In this document: one piece after another, positions 24,472 through 35,175 of the stretch
How the letters are laid out: each line of letters starts with the position of its first letter
How positions within the stretch are numbered: the first letter of the stretch is position 1
Origin: Mytilus galloprovincialis
Taxonomy: Eukaryota > Mollusca > Bivalvia > Mytilida > Mytilidae
Direction of reading: 5' to 3'
Assembly: GCF_965363235.1 (NCBI RefSeq)
Contig: NC_134849.1
Location: 49,794,122 to 49,858,121, forward strand
DNA length: 64,000 nucleotides
Made by a program: the position numbers and the translations under genes
The notes under the pieces: model-generated
What the model saw: only the letters and a program-made list of their open reading frames with translations
What the model was told of the DNA's origin: nothing
Database searches by the model: none

Positions 24472-26865
24472 GAGTCTAAATTGAAAAAAACCGCAATTTT
24501 TATACTTGTGCATGTATAAACAAATTTCGTTATAGAGGGGTCTAAATACAGCACAAACAAATTTGCAAAAAGACCAAAAGAGTGAAAAAATATATTTTAA
24601 CAAAACGCATTTGACTATATATAAAGCGTATTTAAAAAAAAACTATGATTCTAGTTATTAGATATTTCTGAAGGCCTAAAACCAACTTTATATAAAGAAT
24701 ATTATCAAAGAGCTTTTCTATAACAGATGATGACAAAATTGAAATACTTCATCAGGAAGCGAACAAATGAAAAACAACGATTCAAATAAATATACAAGGC
24801 ATTAAATCACTAAACCCCCTCAAAGATCTGCTATCGCTATAGTCTTCTAAAAACACGGGACATCGATGTAAAGTTTATATTGAAAGGACATTTTTGCGTA
24901 TATAAACTTGCTAATTGTCTAAATAAAAGTCCTTCACCCTGATAGATACTGGTTGACGGGGGACCTAAGATGATCATATTCGATATCAAAGTCGAACTTG
25001 AGTTCGAGGTAAAAGGAAATTTTCAGGTTGTTTTAAAAGAATGGATATTTTGAGGTATGAAACATCTGCTTTCACACTAAAATTTTATAATAGAAAAATG
25101 ATAAGTGTCATCAACAGCATATTTCCCATGTATCTAGTGATTTATATAATGTAAATAATTATGATGTCTAAAAAGTCTTTATTTCAAGACGTCATAATTA
25201 TTTGGAGGCAATTTTGTAGAGGAGCACGCATTTGTACACTAAAACTAATAATTTTAAATGTTTTTGTTTCTTCATAAATATAATGAAAATCACTGGATTA
25301 TACAAAACTGTCTTTTACAATTTACAAGTAGTCTTTAAAGCATTGGGAGTGAATGCGCTTTTTTAATGTATTTTATGTTTCAGTTTGCAGAATTGTAAAT
25401 AGTATTCTGCAAATAGTATTCTGTACCTTACATTCATATCACAAATACATATACTTCATAACCACAAATATGAAAATGTAATTTAACCGATATTTAGGTC
25501 ATACCTACCAGCCCTTTTCTGGCGGATCAAATCTTGTTTGTCCTGTGAAATATTAAAACATATATAAACTTCTAATTATTGTGTTGTCAATAGTATATAC
25601 CTACTGAAGGTTACGACATCTTTTTATTATTTGGTTGTATGTGAAACACATTCGGGTTTGATTTCAGGAGGAACTCCTTATTAACGGGTTCGATACCAAC
25701 ATTAATACCTCTTAAATTATAAATAAGAGAACAACATAATATGAGTTAACTTGAATTGTTTAGACACTAAATGTCAGTTTCAAAAAATTGCTTAAAGAAC
25801 GAGACTAAATACAGCTAGGATAAGATATTAGATTTTTTTTAGAAAACCACAGAAAAAAATCGGAAGTTTACTTATAAACTTTTATAAACAAAAGCCTAAT
25901 TTACAGCAAACACATTCGTATATGTGTTTATATTATTTTAAAGAACTTCTTATAAAAAATACCTATAAAGCGTTTTATTATGTTTTGTATATATCTTACA
26001 TCAAAGAGGATTGTTGTGTGATATTGATTCAGTATAGGAATTTGCATGCATTAACCAATCGTAATTTAATTCTTAAATAAAGAGATCGAACGAACCGTTG
26101 ACTGAAATTCTTTGTTATCCTCCAAAGCATTAATCATGGCAGGCTTTTGCAAATCTACCAAAAAAAAGTGTAAGCTATTGATAAATGAAAAGTGAAAAAA
26201 ACTTGTTGGTTGTTTTTCTAGAACGAAATGAGTTTTTTTTTTTTTTATCTGTGTGTCAATTTAAAGGAGCGAAATATGAGATACGAAGTCGTCTTCGTCA
26301 CATTTTTTTTTAAAATGCATACATGTTCAAGTTAATCGAATCTGTCGAAAAACTAATAACATTCGGACGCCAGTCAAAGGTATTGAGAATGACTGAAACG
26401 ATTCTGTCATCAAATCCTATATGGCACTATTCCTTTGTAAGTATCTAAGCACTCCAATTATTCCCCCGTGCGTATATTGATTAGATTGGTGTCTAAATAA
26501 GGCTTCTCGTCTCATTATTTGATAGGTTATAAAAAAAAATGCTCTTCATATAAAGTCGTGCTATTCATTCCTTTGATATAACAAGGCAAACGTTTAAATC
26601 TTTAAAAATTATATTTTGAATGATTTCAATCTCTATTATCTAAAATAAACTATTCAAACCGTTCTGGAGAATTCTATGTAATTGTGGTATTGTAACGAAA
26701 TGCGTGCAAACATTACATTAATTGTTTGAGTTGTAAAAAATAATTTCTGAAAAGTAATGGACTCGTGTAATTCTTATAGATCTTAGGCTTACCCAAGGCA
26801 TTTACAGCGACCATGGTCCCTACCACTAAAACAATCAACCACCGCACCAAGTTGTCCATGGTCAT
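11700..26865 (-). CDS. SUEL lectin-collagen chimera, secreted (3' end not seen)
   Basis: Eight exons join with matching phases: 26865-26793, 26154-26096, 25542-25509, 22670-22377, 21961-21938, 20277-20173, 19381-16511 and 11737-11700 (last donor uncertain). The predicted product so far is about 1,165 residues: signal peptide, propeptide ending RQKR, rhamnose-binding lectin domain with eight cysteines, a linker (VPPLLIIE), a short ordinary collagen stretch, then about 300 Gly-X-Lys triplets. All introns have GT-AG ends and most exons are phase 1-1, as is usual for shuffled extracellular modules. The family knowledge is that SUEL domains bind galactose or rhamnose and Gly-X-Y repeats form trimers; a multimeric, collectin-like or matrix role is inference. 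No C-terminal exon was recognised below 11.7 kb, so the gene may continue past the left edge. The exon model has no transcript support. Confidence 0.75.
12054..12225 (+). repeat. Dispersed repeat, family A copy
   Basis: It contains CTGTATTTGGCACAACTTTT and GAGCGTCACTGATGAGTCTT. It is the same family as 89-165, 27515-27610 and, inverted, 44724-44940 and 45088-45285. Confidence 0.65.
12953..13331 (+). mobile_element. Non-autonomous element, family E
   Basis: Runs from GGCTCCCAAGAGCCTGTCTC GCTCACC to GGACGACAGGCGCAAAGTGA ... GGTGAGCTAAAA. GCTCACC/GGTGAGC mark the two ends. Another, split copy lies at 48.9-51.5 kb. Confidence 0.5.
13490..15870. repeat. 34-bp satellite with higher-order structure
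   Basis: About 70 copies of a 34-bp unit (AAATGACATCAAGTAATCTA plus AAATGGACACTAGT). A variant unit starting GACAGACATC recurs at multiples of 34, mostly every 136 bp (also 102, 170 and 272). A second variant pair (CTTAAACGTACAC ... AATACGGGCACTAGT) marks larger blocks. Left and right edges are degenerate. The array lies in the intron between exons 7 and 8 of the lectin-collagen gene. Confidence 0.95.
15871..16510. other. AT-rich intron sequence
   Basis: Nothing was recognised except A/T tracts (around 16282-16300). Confidence 0.5.
16511..19381 (-). CDS. Lectin-collagen exon 7: giant Gly-X-Lys collagen exon
   Basis: A single uninterrupted 2,871-nt exon (957 codons, phase 1-1) has acceptor TTTACAG and donor GTATGT. 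After a short entry part (GPKGETNIISGGTGERG..., with GDRSPFRG as an interruption) it is almost purely (Gly-X-Lys)n, with X mostly Tyr, Gln, Asn, Phe, Ile, Leu, Met, Ser or His. Synonymous variation among Gly and Lys codons, and loss of long reading frames in the other five frames, argue for purifying selection rather than a chance open repeat. X-Lys-Gly is the lysyl hydroxylase target, so many hydroxylysines are expected. Proline is nearly absent and acidic residues are rare. The exon ends GDKGSEKGIKG. Confidence 0.88.
19530..19620. repeat. CAATGAGCAAA-family fragment
   Basis: GGCATAGAAATTAACATTTATAGGTCACCGTACG matches the centre of the common repeat, in the intron before exon 7. Confidence 0.45.
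20173..20277 (-). CDS. Lectin-collagen exon 6: proline-containing collagen start
   Basis: A 105-nt phase 1-1 exon encodes Gly-X-Y triplets starting GLPGPEGLPGPIGMKG and ending GMKGMKG, with one imperfection (GVGD). Unlike the next exon it has ordinary GPx/xPG triplets. The acceptor is TTTTGTAG and the donor GTAAGA. It marks the start of the triple-helical region and a shift into lysine at the Y position. Confidence 0.8.
20660..21095. repeat. 68-bp tandem array
   Basis: About five to six copies of a 68-bp unit with AGCACATGTGCATTGTAAAA and AAGTGTACCAAGCATACACA. The leftmost copies are diverged. Located in the intron between exons 5 and 6 of the lectin-collagen gene. Confidence 0.9.
21096..21937. 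other. Intron sequence, nothing recognised
   Basis: AT-rich intron. A segment near 21440-21500 (GTGATGCCGTCGGGGACAAA, then CACCAGCCACCAAATC) resembles an untranslated repeat, but no element was defined. Confidence 0.35.
21938..21961 (-). CDS. Lectin-collagen exon 5: linker micro-exon
   Basis: A 24-nt phase 1-1 exon between TTTTTTTTCAG and GTGGGT reads VPPLLIIEG between the lectin and the collagen start. It is supported by strong splice sites and preserved frame. The short hydrophobic run could help chain registration, but that is only a guess. Confidence 0.6.
22377..22670 (-). CDS. Lectin-collagen exon 4: SUEL/Gal_lectin domain
   Basis: A 294-nt phase 1-1 exon with acceptor TTCTGTTTTAG and donor GTAAGTG encodes one complete SUEL-type rhamnose-binding lectin domain of about 95 residues. 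Eight cysteines are visible (SIC, LPC, IDC, PAC, DIC, TIC, DIC, YDC), with the typical order: L-P-C, an I-x-x-A-x-Y-G strand (ILKAFYGD), C-x6-C, and the final K-x-L-Y-L-E-Y-D-C. The canonical sugar-contacting YGR is YGD here, and DPC is DIC, so specificity may differ from standard members. Confidence 0.85.
23225..23545 (+). repeat. Dispersed repeat, family C full-length-like copy
   Basis: From AAAAATACCGAACTCTAAG through GCTAGCTAAACCTCTCACTT and AAACAAACAGACAAAATAG to CAGCGGTCAACTC. The longest copy of this family in the window. Confidence 0.6.
23925..24115 (+). repeat. Dispersed repeat, family D copy
   Basis: ATGATCCGTTCATCCTATAT ... CATCACTGAAGAGACATATA TTGTCGAAAT matches 7025-7225 and the reversed copy at 7790-7930. 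Confidence 0.6.
24262..24606. repeat. Large inverted repeat centred on a (TA)n tract
   Basis: Arms of about 130-165 bp flank a TA run at about 24428-24470. The left arm starts AGTTAAAATATACTTTTTCAC. The right arm is its diverged reverse complement, ending AAAATATATTTTAAC. The left arm carries a 30-bp stretch missing from the right. The innermost CAATTTAGACTCGTATA pairs perfectly. Confidence 0.85.
24610..25508. other. Intron sequence, nothing recognised
   Basis: AT-rich intron between exons 3 and 4 of the lectin-collagen gene, with a small inverted pair around 25150-25205 (ATAATTATGA/TCATAATTAT). Confidence 0.4.
25509..25542 (-). CDS. Lectin-collagen exon 3: furin-type cleavage site
   Basis: A 34-nt micro-exon flanked by TTTCACAG and GTAGGT. 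In phase 0 it reads DKQDLIRQKRA. R-Q-K-R fits the furin consensus R-X-K/R-R, so the mature lectin would start near AAPVDT. The acceptor and donor are both good and the phase (0 to 1) fits its neighbours. Confidence 0.6.
26096..26154 (-). CDS. Lectin-collagen exon 2: propeptide
   Basis: This 59-nt exon has a strong acceptor (pyrimidine tract then TAG) and reads DLQKPAMINALEDNKEFQST when joined in phase 1 to exon 1. Its donor (ACG|GTTCGT) is weak, but it is the only one that gives phase 0 and joins exon 3 in frame. The length makes the signal-propeptide-lectin chain continuous, which is the main support. Confidence 0.55.
26793..26865 (-). CDS. Lectin-collagen exon 1: signal peptide
   Basis: The exon encodes 24 codons beginning MTMDNLVRWLIVLVVG and ending VAVNAL, a textbook signal peptide with a basic N region, a hydrophobic core and an A-x-A-like end (AVNA). 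A second in-frame ATG at 26859 is also possible. The exon ends in a consensus donor (G|GTAAGCC), leaving phase 1. A TATA motif lies about 41 bp upstream of the first ATG. Confidence 0.75.
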
Positions 26866-26905
26866 GGTGGTGCCGGTCTTTGTGCATATGGCGTCGACGT
26901 TAATG

Positions 26906-26913
26906 TATTTATA
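26906..26913 (-). promoter_or_regulatory. TATA box of the lectin-collagen gene
   Basis: TATAAATA on the minus strand, 41-48 bp upstream of the first ATG. A start site about 30 bp downstream would give a very short leader of roughly 10-20 nt. The spacing is seen; promoter function is inferred. Confidence 0.45.
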
Positions 26914-28456
26914 CAGAGAAATAACTGATTACCTTTCAAACATTGAGGGACAAATATTTTTCTATTTGACTTTCTTTAATACAAAAATAATTAACGCAAT
27001 CATAAATGTTTTATTCATTAATTCATTAAATGAAAATATTTGTAAGCATATCTAATAATAATTGTATACATATCATCAAATTTGATTTCGATAAACATTA
27101 TCCAAGATGGCACTTCTCCATATTCAAAAATCATTTAATACATATGGTCGTTTTGTTTTATACAAGGGCACAACACGGGTTGATACATTTTAGAAATGCT
27201 TAAGGTTTCCATTCATATATCAAATAAAACATCAAACAGTCATTCATGTTCTATTAGATAGAATATGTCGACGGCACAATCTTGTGCCATATGAATAAAG
27301 AAGTAGGTGCAGAAGTACAAGCAAATAGGCTATTAGATAAACAAAAGAAGGAAGACTATTTGTGCTATAATATATATATACTTTTTGTCAGATCTATAAC
27401 ACCCATTCCATGCTGGAATCTTAATCTTATTAGAATTGTAAAAGCCATGGTAACACACAAATGTGTACATGCATATTATATCGTGTCATGACGCACCATA
27501 ATATGATTTTCGGAATGTTGTCCTCAATGTTCTTTAACTTCGTACTTTTATTGGTCTTTTAACTTTTGTATTCGAGCATCATTGATGAGTCTTTTGTAGA
27601 AAATGTCCGTGCAATCACTTAGGAACCGTTAAATATACAAAAAATATATTATAACTGTTGTCAAAATGGAGATCAAGTTCGATATTGAACATTTTCTTTT
27701 TTTGTACATTTGGAGTCATTGCTTATTATTTCATTTTGCACAATATTCACTCTTAACATTGCACTCATTTGTGAACAGATTTCACCACCTGACACCTTTG
27801 ACTACATTATATAACTCAAAGTTAGATTTTCAAGCAAAATCTATATGGTCATATACAGTAAATTTAATATAAACCAATTACTAGTACTTAATTAAGGGTC
27901 TTATATATGATAATTTTAGAAAATGGACATAAAAGTAACAAAAAAGCAATTAAATACAGGAACAACATATTAGAGTTATTTGTAAACCTCATCCGAAAAA
28001 AACATTTACAATTGCTTATTGTGCTTATTGGATAAAAGTTCGCGAATGAATACTTGTTCTGACAGAGATGCATCCAATTTGCCGTGCAATTTAGGTGAGC
28101 ATCCTAGGTAGATCATGAACTAAAAAGTTCTTTTTTATTGATGGAAGTAATTTGTATGTGAACAATTTGTTTTATACAGAAGCTAGACTGCATAATAGAA
28201 TTGGTACAAGAAGGATAACTCGAAAAATTCTTGCTTATCAACCAACTCTCTGATCCATCTAATATTTCTTACATCATTTTGTATACTAAATACTTGTATG
28301 AGGTTTTTTTTGATGAAATTCGACAGACACTAAGAAATCAAATATATCATCTAACACTTGCGCTTATAGTTTGCAGTGTTCTGAGTAATAATTCGTAAGT
28401 TAAATAATTCGCAAATTTAAAGAAATGTGACTAATTTGATCAAAATTATCTGTTGA
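26914..28456. other. Upstream region of the lectin-collagen gene
   Basis: AT-rich. 27515-27610 holds a degenerate family A copy (GAGCATCATTGATGAGTCTT). No gene is supported. Confidence 0.45.
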
Positions 28457-28460
28457 CAAT

Positions 28461-31122
28461 GGGTTACACTAATGACTGGACCGAATGACAGGACCGAATG
28501 ACAGGACCAAATGAAAAATGCTAATAACTTTTTCATTTCTCAAAGGATTGATCTCAAATTTGAAATCTAATAAGATTTCATCATTTGATAAATAGATTTA
28601 AGAAAAAAATTAAAAATTTTTGTAAGGAACTTTAGAAAACGTGACATGACCAACTCTGATAATGACAGGACCAACATCGAGAATGACAGGACCAAATAAA
28701 AATGCTAATAACTTTTTTTATTTTTCAAAGGAATTATTTCAGATTTGAAATATTAAATGGTATGTCATATTTTGAAACCAAAATGTTATAAAAAATCTAG
28801 ATTTATTTTCAAAAACTTTCGAAAACGTGACATGACCATCGCTGACTGACAGGACTAACCTCGACAATGACCGGACCAGATGAAATTGCTAATTTCTCTT
28901 TTATTTCTCAAAATATTTTTCTAAAATTTAAAATATAAATAGATTCCATCATTTGATAAATAGATTTAAGAAAACAAATTAAAAAAAATTGTAAGAAACT
29001 TTAGAAAACGTGACATGACCAACTCTGAAAATGACCTGACCAACATCGACAATGACAGGACCAAATAAAAATGCTTATAGCTTTTTTCATTTTTCAAAGG
29101 AATTATCTCAGATTTGAAATATAAAATGGTATGTCATATTTTGAAACCAAAATGTCATGACCATCGCTGACTGACAGGATCAACCTCGACAATGACCGGA
29201 ACAAATGAAATTGCTAATTATTCTTTTATTTCGCAGAATATTTCTCTGAAATTTAAAATATGTGAAGCATATACCATTTTATACATAAAAAGCTTGCTGA
29301 AATGTGACCTGGTTATAACGTTGTCAATAACAGGACAATCCTCGGCAATTAATGACAGGACCAAATAAAAATGCTAATTATGCATAACATTTGTCAGAAT
29401 ATTCCTCTCAAATTTGAAATAATGACAATTTAGACCATTTTGCACATCATTTAAGAAAAATATAGAAAAAAAGCATATTGAAAGCTTGCGGTTGTGTGAA
29501 CTGACCAACATCGGCTATGATCTGGCCGATGAAAAAAATCATAATTTCTTTCTTATTTTACTGAAATTGTTCAATTCTGATCAATAATTAGTAAGATATA
29601 TCTTATAAATTCAGGAAAATATATTCTATGGTGGTTAAAAATATTGACCTAGCTTCTAAACGTATGTTGGCAGAGAGTCACAGGACAAAAAGACACGAAT
29701 GATTACTATATTTAAGAAAGAGATCTTGAAATATTTATATGTAATTACATATAATCATTTTATAGTTTAAGAGATAGTTCATTAACCTATAGATAAATTA
29801 AGATTTATTGAATTATCATCATAATATTTCTTGACATCATGAAGCCCAATTTAAGCCACTTTGGAAAGGTATCAAACCTTTTAAAGTTGTCCGTGAAAAT
29901 GTTTGAACTACCAAGAAATCATGCATGCAAGAGTCGGGCATACTTCAAAAAATGTTTATTTGTTTATTTATTATGAGGGGGGAACTATCAAGATATACCC
30001 TGCATTATACTCAAGCATACATGGAAATAATTATTTACTGTTCTGAAAATATTAATAAAATAACGACATGAACTATTATGTGATTTTAATTACTGTCATC
30101 ACAATCTTTATTGGCTTTATCATCTTATTTATGGCTTATGTCAAACCTTTTGTTTGTTTCCTTATAATTGTTTTCAGACGTGTCAGATTATGACCGGTAA
30201 TTAATATACAAAATATTCTGAATGAATGAATGATCTTTTTTCTCATCAAACCCACCAAATACATAGTTACAGAATAACAATGATATTTATAACATAGATA
30301 AATAAACATATAGTTGTACTAACCAGGAGGATACTACACTCACAGAAATAGATTTAATAAATCTACAAAGTTTCTCAGGCTCAACTGCAATATTTCTACA
30401 ACTCGGTTTAATACAATATACCAATAAAAAGTTCAAATAACGCGGTGGGCGTTCGTAGACCTATCGTTTTCCCCAAGTAAGCTTTTTTCCCTTATTTTCT
30501 GAAAACTTTTAAATCATTCAATCTTAATCTTTTAATTATTATTATTAATTTCAACCAGGATTTCTAAAGTATTAACTATGGTCATTTCACGTTTTCGCAA
30601 TAAAAAAAATCTTTAATTGATGTATTAAAAGATGAGATTTTATTATATTTTAAATCTGACATAATTCCTTTTCAAAATTAAAAAGTGAATAGCATTTGTA
30701 TTTAGTCCTGTCCTTGTTGAGGTTTGTCCTGTCATTGTCAGTGTTGGTCAGGTCACATTACAGCAAGCTTTTAATATTTTTTTTCTATATTATTCCTATC
30801 TTTATGTATAAAATGGTTAAATCTGATTATATCTCAAATTTCAGAAAAATATTTTTTAGAAATAAAAAGTAATTAGCAAATTCATCTGGTCCTGTCATTG
30901 TCGATGTTGGTCCTGTCATTATCAGAGTTGGTCATTTCACGTTTTCTAAAGTTTCTTACAAAACTTTTAAATTTTTTTCTTAAATCTATTTATCAAATGA
31001 TGAAATCTTATTAGATTTCAAATTTGAAAATCAATCCTTTGAGAAATGAAAAAAGTTATTAGCATTTTTCATTTGGTCCTGTCATTCGGTCCTGTCATTC
31101 GGTCCAGTCATTAGTGTAACCC
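28461..31122. mobile_element. 2.66-kb fold-back element with subterminal repeats
   Basis: Ends GGGTTACACTAATGACTGGACC and its reverse complement, extended for about 200 bp as a long inverted repeat. Internally, about 180-bp units with GACAGGACCAACATCGACAA and TTTCTCAAAGGATTGATCTC repeat in direct orientation toward each end. GTTGACAAT flanks the left end (28452-28460) and recurs just outside the right end (31129-31137), a possible target duplication. No coding capacity was seen, so it would be non-autonomous. Confidence 0.8.
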
Positions 31123-32040
31123 GTTCCGTTGACAATTCTGAGATATTTGGCACGTGAAGGGAAGGTCATGACCCAAAAAATAATTAGTCGGAAACTGCCT
31201 TTTTGTATATTCAAAATACGACCTCATGTTTGTGAATTTTCGTAACGAATTCGAACACGTGATTAGAGTTTAATCAACTTCATTTTGATTTATCCCCATA
31301 AATATACATAAAAACCAGTTGTATGCGAATTTGGAAAAAAATGCTAAAATCGTTGTCCTGGAAAATCTCGAAACAGTTGTTAAAGTAAACAGTAGCAATG
31401 TGATGACATAGATGATGAACAAATGGAAACAAACCTGCTGTCTAATCATCATGATTGTTGTATATTAAGGTAGCACAATACAAAGATTTTTTCACTCCCA
31501 ATCAGATAACTTTAAACTGATGTAATTCATTTCATCCTTCTTTATATTTTATAAATGAGGTACCAAAAGAAAGAAGAATGATTAATCTTTCAAATTGTGA
31601 TAATTTCATTATGACATAATTATTACATAATTAATTGTTATGTAATTAGTTGCTATATTGTGATGTCCACACTTGAATGAATTTAGCGTCTTTGTTCTTC
31701 ATAGCATCCCAAAATATTTTATAGATTCTTGTACAACACAGCTTGACCTCCAAAACTGTGTCACAGATTTCCAAAAAAATCAATAGAACAAATTTTATAC
31801 CCAATTGAATTTAGTGATCTCTTATGAATTGATGTTGCAAACTTCATTGAAGATTTATGAGAGAATGAAATACAATAGGAAAAATATACACATTCATGGA
31901 TCTACAATCTGTAGATAACTGTATCTTGGCATTGAACAAGGTCATGTTTTTCTCTGACTGTTTATGACGTCTTTTACGAAATCCATTGGATGTTGAATGT
32001 GTACGGATGGATAATTTAGGCTTACAAGCATGATTTTTCA
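31123..32040. other. Spacer, nothing recognised
   Basis: AT-rich with no supported gene. Short frames at 31270 and 31844 (minus) lack any support. Confidence 0.45.
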
Positions 32041-32049
32041 TTAGTTGTT

Positions 32050-32580
32050 AAAGGCTTTGAACTAGCTGTCAGTTAACTGCGAGTGCTCTCAGATCTGTAC
32101 CTAGTGTCTTTTTGTTGTTGGCATGTACAAGTACAAGTACTTGTCCACGTCCACTTGTATTTTATCGTTCTGTGAGTTCAACCTTTTTCAACTGATTTTT
32201 ATAGTTGGTTCCTCTGTTGTATTGTTGTACCACTGTCCCAGGTTAGGGGAGGGTTGGGATCCCGATAACATGTTTAACCCGCCACAATCTGTATGTTTGT
32301 GCTTGTCCCAAGTCAGGAGCCTGTAATTCAGTGGTTGTCATTTGTTTATGTGTTACATATTTGTTTTTCGTTTATTGTTTTGTACATAAATAAGGCCGTT
32401 TGTTTTCTCGTTTGAATTGTTTTACATTGTCATTTAGGGGCCTTTGAGAGCTGATTATGCGGTATGGGCTTTGCTCATTGTTGAAGGCAGTGCGGTGACC
32501 TTTAGTTGTTAATGTCTGTGTCATTTTGGTCTCTTTGGGAGAGTTTTCTCATTGGCAATCATAACACATATTCTTTTCTT
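32050..32580 (+). repeat. Long copy of the CAATGAGCAAA-family element
   Basis: About 530 bp from GCGAGTGCTCTCAGATCTGT through TCCCAGGTTAGGGGAGGGTT to TTTCTCATTGGCAATCATAA. It appears to be the longest version of the repeat whose short pieces lie at about 985, 6060, 8065, 11275, 19530, 33205, 38185 and 57700. A LINE or SINE 3' tail is likely but unproven. Confidence 0.55.
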
Positions 32581-33204
32581 ATATTTCTATGACTTTTGTT
32601 TTTTGGATATTTGGTCATTTTTTAAGTCCGCTCTTCCCATCTGTACGTTAACAGTACCATACCTTCTAATTTTTATATTGACAAAGCAAAGGCACGCTAC
32701 ACGAATACAAATGCATCATCTAATAGTGATGTGTACCTTGCTTCAGGTAAAAATAAGCATATAATCATTATAATATCGCGCAAACTAATATTAATATGTA
32801 TCGTGCAATTCCAAAAAAAAAAGAGTAAACATTATCGACACTTGATGTTTTAGTAAAAGTTTTCATTTCTTGTGGTAACGAAATTATAGTTTATTAGATA
32901 TTCGTAAATTACATCCATTGAACTTCAGAAAACATCCTTGTGTATTTTTATTGAAATTGGAGATGGTTTTGTTCCCCCGCGAATCATTGTATGACTTGGT
33001 GTCATTGTAAGACATTTCGATTATTTGCTGCTAAACAATGTCATCGTTCAAAGTTCTAATGGTCCTCTATTTGTTGACAAGTAATTATTTCATATGTTCT
33101 TGAATATCATATGTGTGGTAAATCTTTACAAATTTCTGAAAATACTCTTTTTATTATTCAAGTGACATGTTTATATTTGTATTTTTCTAAATTCTATTCA
33201 AAAA

Positions 33205-33390
33205 TAAGGAGATGTAGCATGCTTTGCCAATGAAACAATTTTCCATTCGTTCAGTTGACGAAGATCAAGGAACCTAGATGTCACCGTGTGACCTTCCACA
33301 ATGAGAAAAAAACGTACCGTGTACTCAGATATAACAGATACCGATATGCTAAATGTAATACAGCTCAGCCTACTAGTAATTTTTTTCATA
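33205..33390 (-). repeat. CAATGAGCAAA-family copy
   Basis: GGAGATGTAGCATGCTTTGC CAATG ... GTGTGACCTTCCACAATGAG is a diverged copy. Confidence 0.5.
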
Positions 33391-33599
33391 CAATTTACGA
33401 AAAATAAATGTGATAGAATGCATGATCATGAGTTTTCATAACTGTGCATACATAGCAATACAAGTTAAGTTATGTTTTTTTTTTTTTTTTTATCAAAATC
33501 AAACTCCAAGTAAGTACCGATAAAAACAATATGTTAAGATTTCAGTACGGCTGTAAATTGATTACCTTCACCAATTAGTGGATTCAATGGATCGAGCAG

Positions 33600-33795
33600 T
33601 TTACATGGAACGTATTTGAATACAAGGACTTTTTGGTGGGATTCTTGTTGCTTAGTCTTTAGTTTTCTATGTTGTGTCTTCTATACTATTATATGTATGG
33701 TTGTCTTTATATTTTTAGCCACGGCGTTGTCAGTCTAGTTTCCATCTATGAGTTTGACTGTCCCTATGGTATCTTTCGGTCCTCTTATACAGATT
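33600..33795 (+). mobile_element. Retroelement 3' tail remnant
   Basis: TTTGGTGGGATTCTTGTTGC through ATGAGTTTGACTGTCCCTAT and GGTATCTTTCGGTCCTC matches the untranslated end seen at 37.3-37.5 kb. Broken and old. Confidence 0.4.
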
Positions 33796-34796
33796 TAATA
33801 ATCTATCACACTCCAAGTATCATTTTCAGTGTATAGACAAAAACCAATACAGCAATTAGATAATTAGTGTACATAAACTTGTTTCAAAACTTGCTATGAA
33901 TAGAGATATTGGATGGATACCATCAAAATGATTTTCAAATATTATTCGATACTGGAATAGAGTGCTTAAAATGATTCATAATATACTTTAGATATTAACG
34001 AGTGTGTTAACAACTGGTCATCCGAAATTAGAGAGGTGATGAACGATCTAGGATTATTAGAATAATCTAACAGGAAATTATTATGTGACGCATATGACGT
34101 TAAAAACTTGCTTACTTGAACATATAATGATCAATATATTTCATTAACTACGAACATATAAAATTTTTAAGTAGAAGTTAGAATAAAATCTTATGTTCAA
34201 ATGAACCTACTTTAGCCCAGTTTCGATGTGACATTTTACAATAACCTGTAAAAAAAGGCTGTTACGCTAATGGACAGATACGTATTCACTAGCGACACCG
34301 TCTTTATGTAAGAACAAAAAGGTCAAAGATAAAGTTAATTATCTAACTGAATTTGATTACTAAATAAACAGAACTGAGAAAGGAACTTTATTCAATCAAA
34401 GCGGGATTAAAATACTTTGTTGAATCTACCTTATTGTGAACAATGCTTAATTAATTTATTTATCTATTACAATTTGAGTTCCTTTCATTCTTTTCTTTTC
34501 CAAAATTTCTTCCGTCGCTTATATCGTATAATACAGTAGAAGAGCAAACCTCTAGCTTTGATCCTCTGTCTATCCATTTAAATCGGTTTTGTATAAAAAG
34601 TTTATTTAATCAAGAGTCAAGTGAGTATGCCAACATAATCTGTTACTTTCGTATGTTAATGATATAAATAGTGACCCAATAAATAAACCACACCCCCATA
34701 ACAGTTAACGTTTCAAACCTCTAAATATTATCGTGATTCTAAAGAAACAAAATAGGGCAATTAGATTCAGCATAGGTACTGTTTATTGTATAAGTA
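33796..34796. other. AT-rich spacer
   Basis: No gene or element recognised. Confidence 0.45.
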
Positions 34797-34938
34797 TAGA
34801 TTATAACATGCCCTTTTTCATATTGGCCCTGGTATCATCCCGAGACTCCCATATCGGCCTCGAGGCTTTAGCCGAGGGCCGATATGGGTCGAGGGATGAT
34901 ACCAGGGCCAATATGGAAAAGGTCATGTTATAATCTAT
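34797..34938. repeat. Long palindrome (fold-back) downstream of the candidate first exon
   Basis: The left arm from TAGATTATAACATG through CATATTGGCCCTGGTATCAT is matched by the reverse complement ending in CATGTTATAATCTA. The loop contains GAGGCTTTAGCC. Arms are about 65 bp with few mismatches and would form a strong hairpin. Confidence 0.75.
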
Positions 34939-35175
34939 TGATCACATATTTAAGGTTTGCAGGAAAGAGGAAAAAAGTTCAATTTTAACAATTTAATGAA
35001 ACAAAACAGGTAAATCTTTAAAAAATATCACAAAAGTTTTATCACATTTTCAAATTTAGTTTTTATCATTTACTCCATAGAAATTTATTGTCACATTTCC
35101 ACTTAATTTAGAGTATGGATTGCGTAATTCTCCCACACTTGTTAACCAGTCCTTCAGAATTTAAATGTCACTTAC

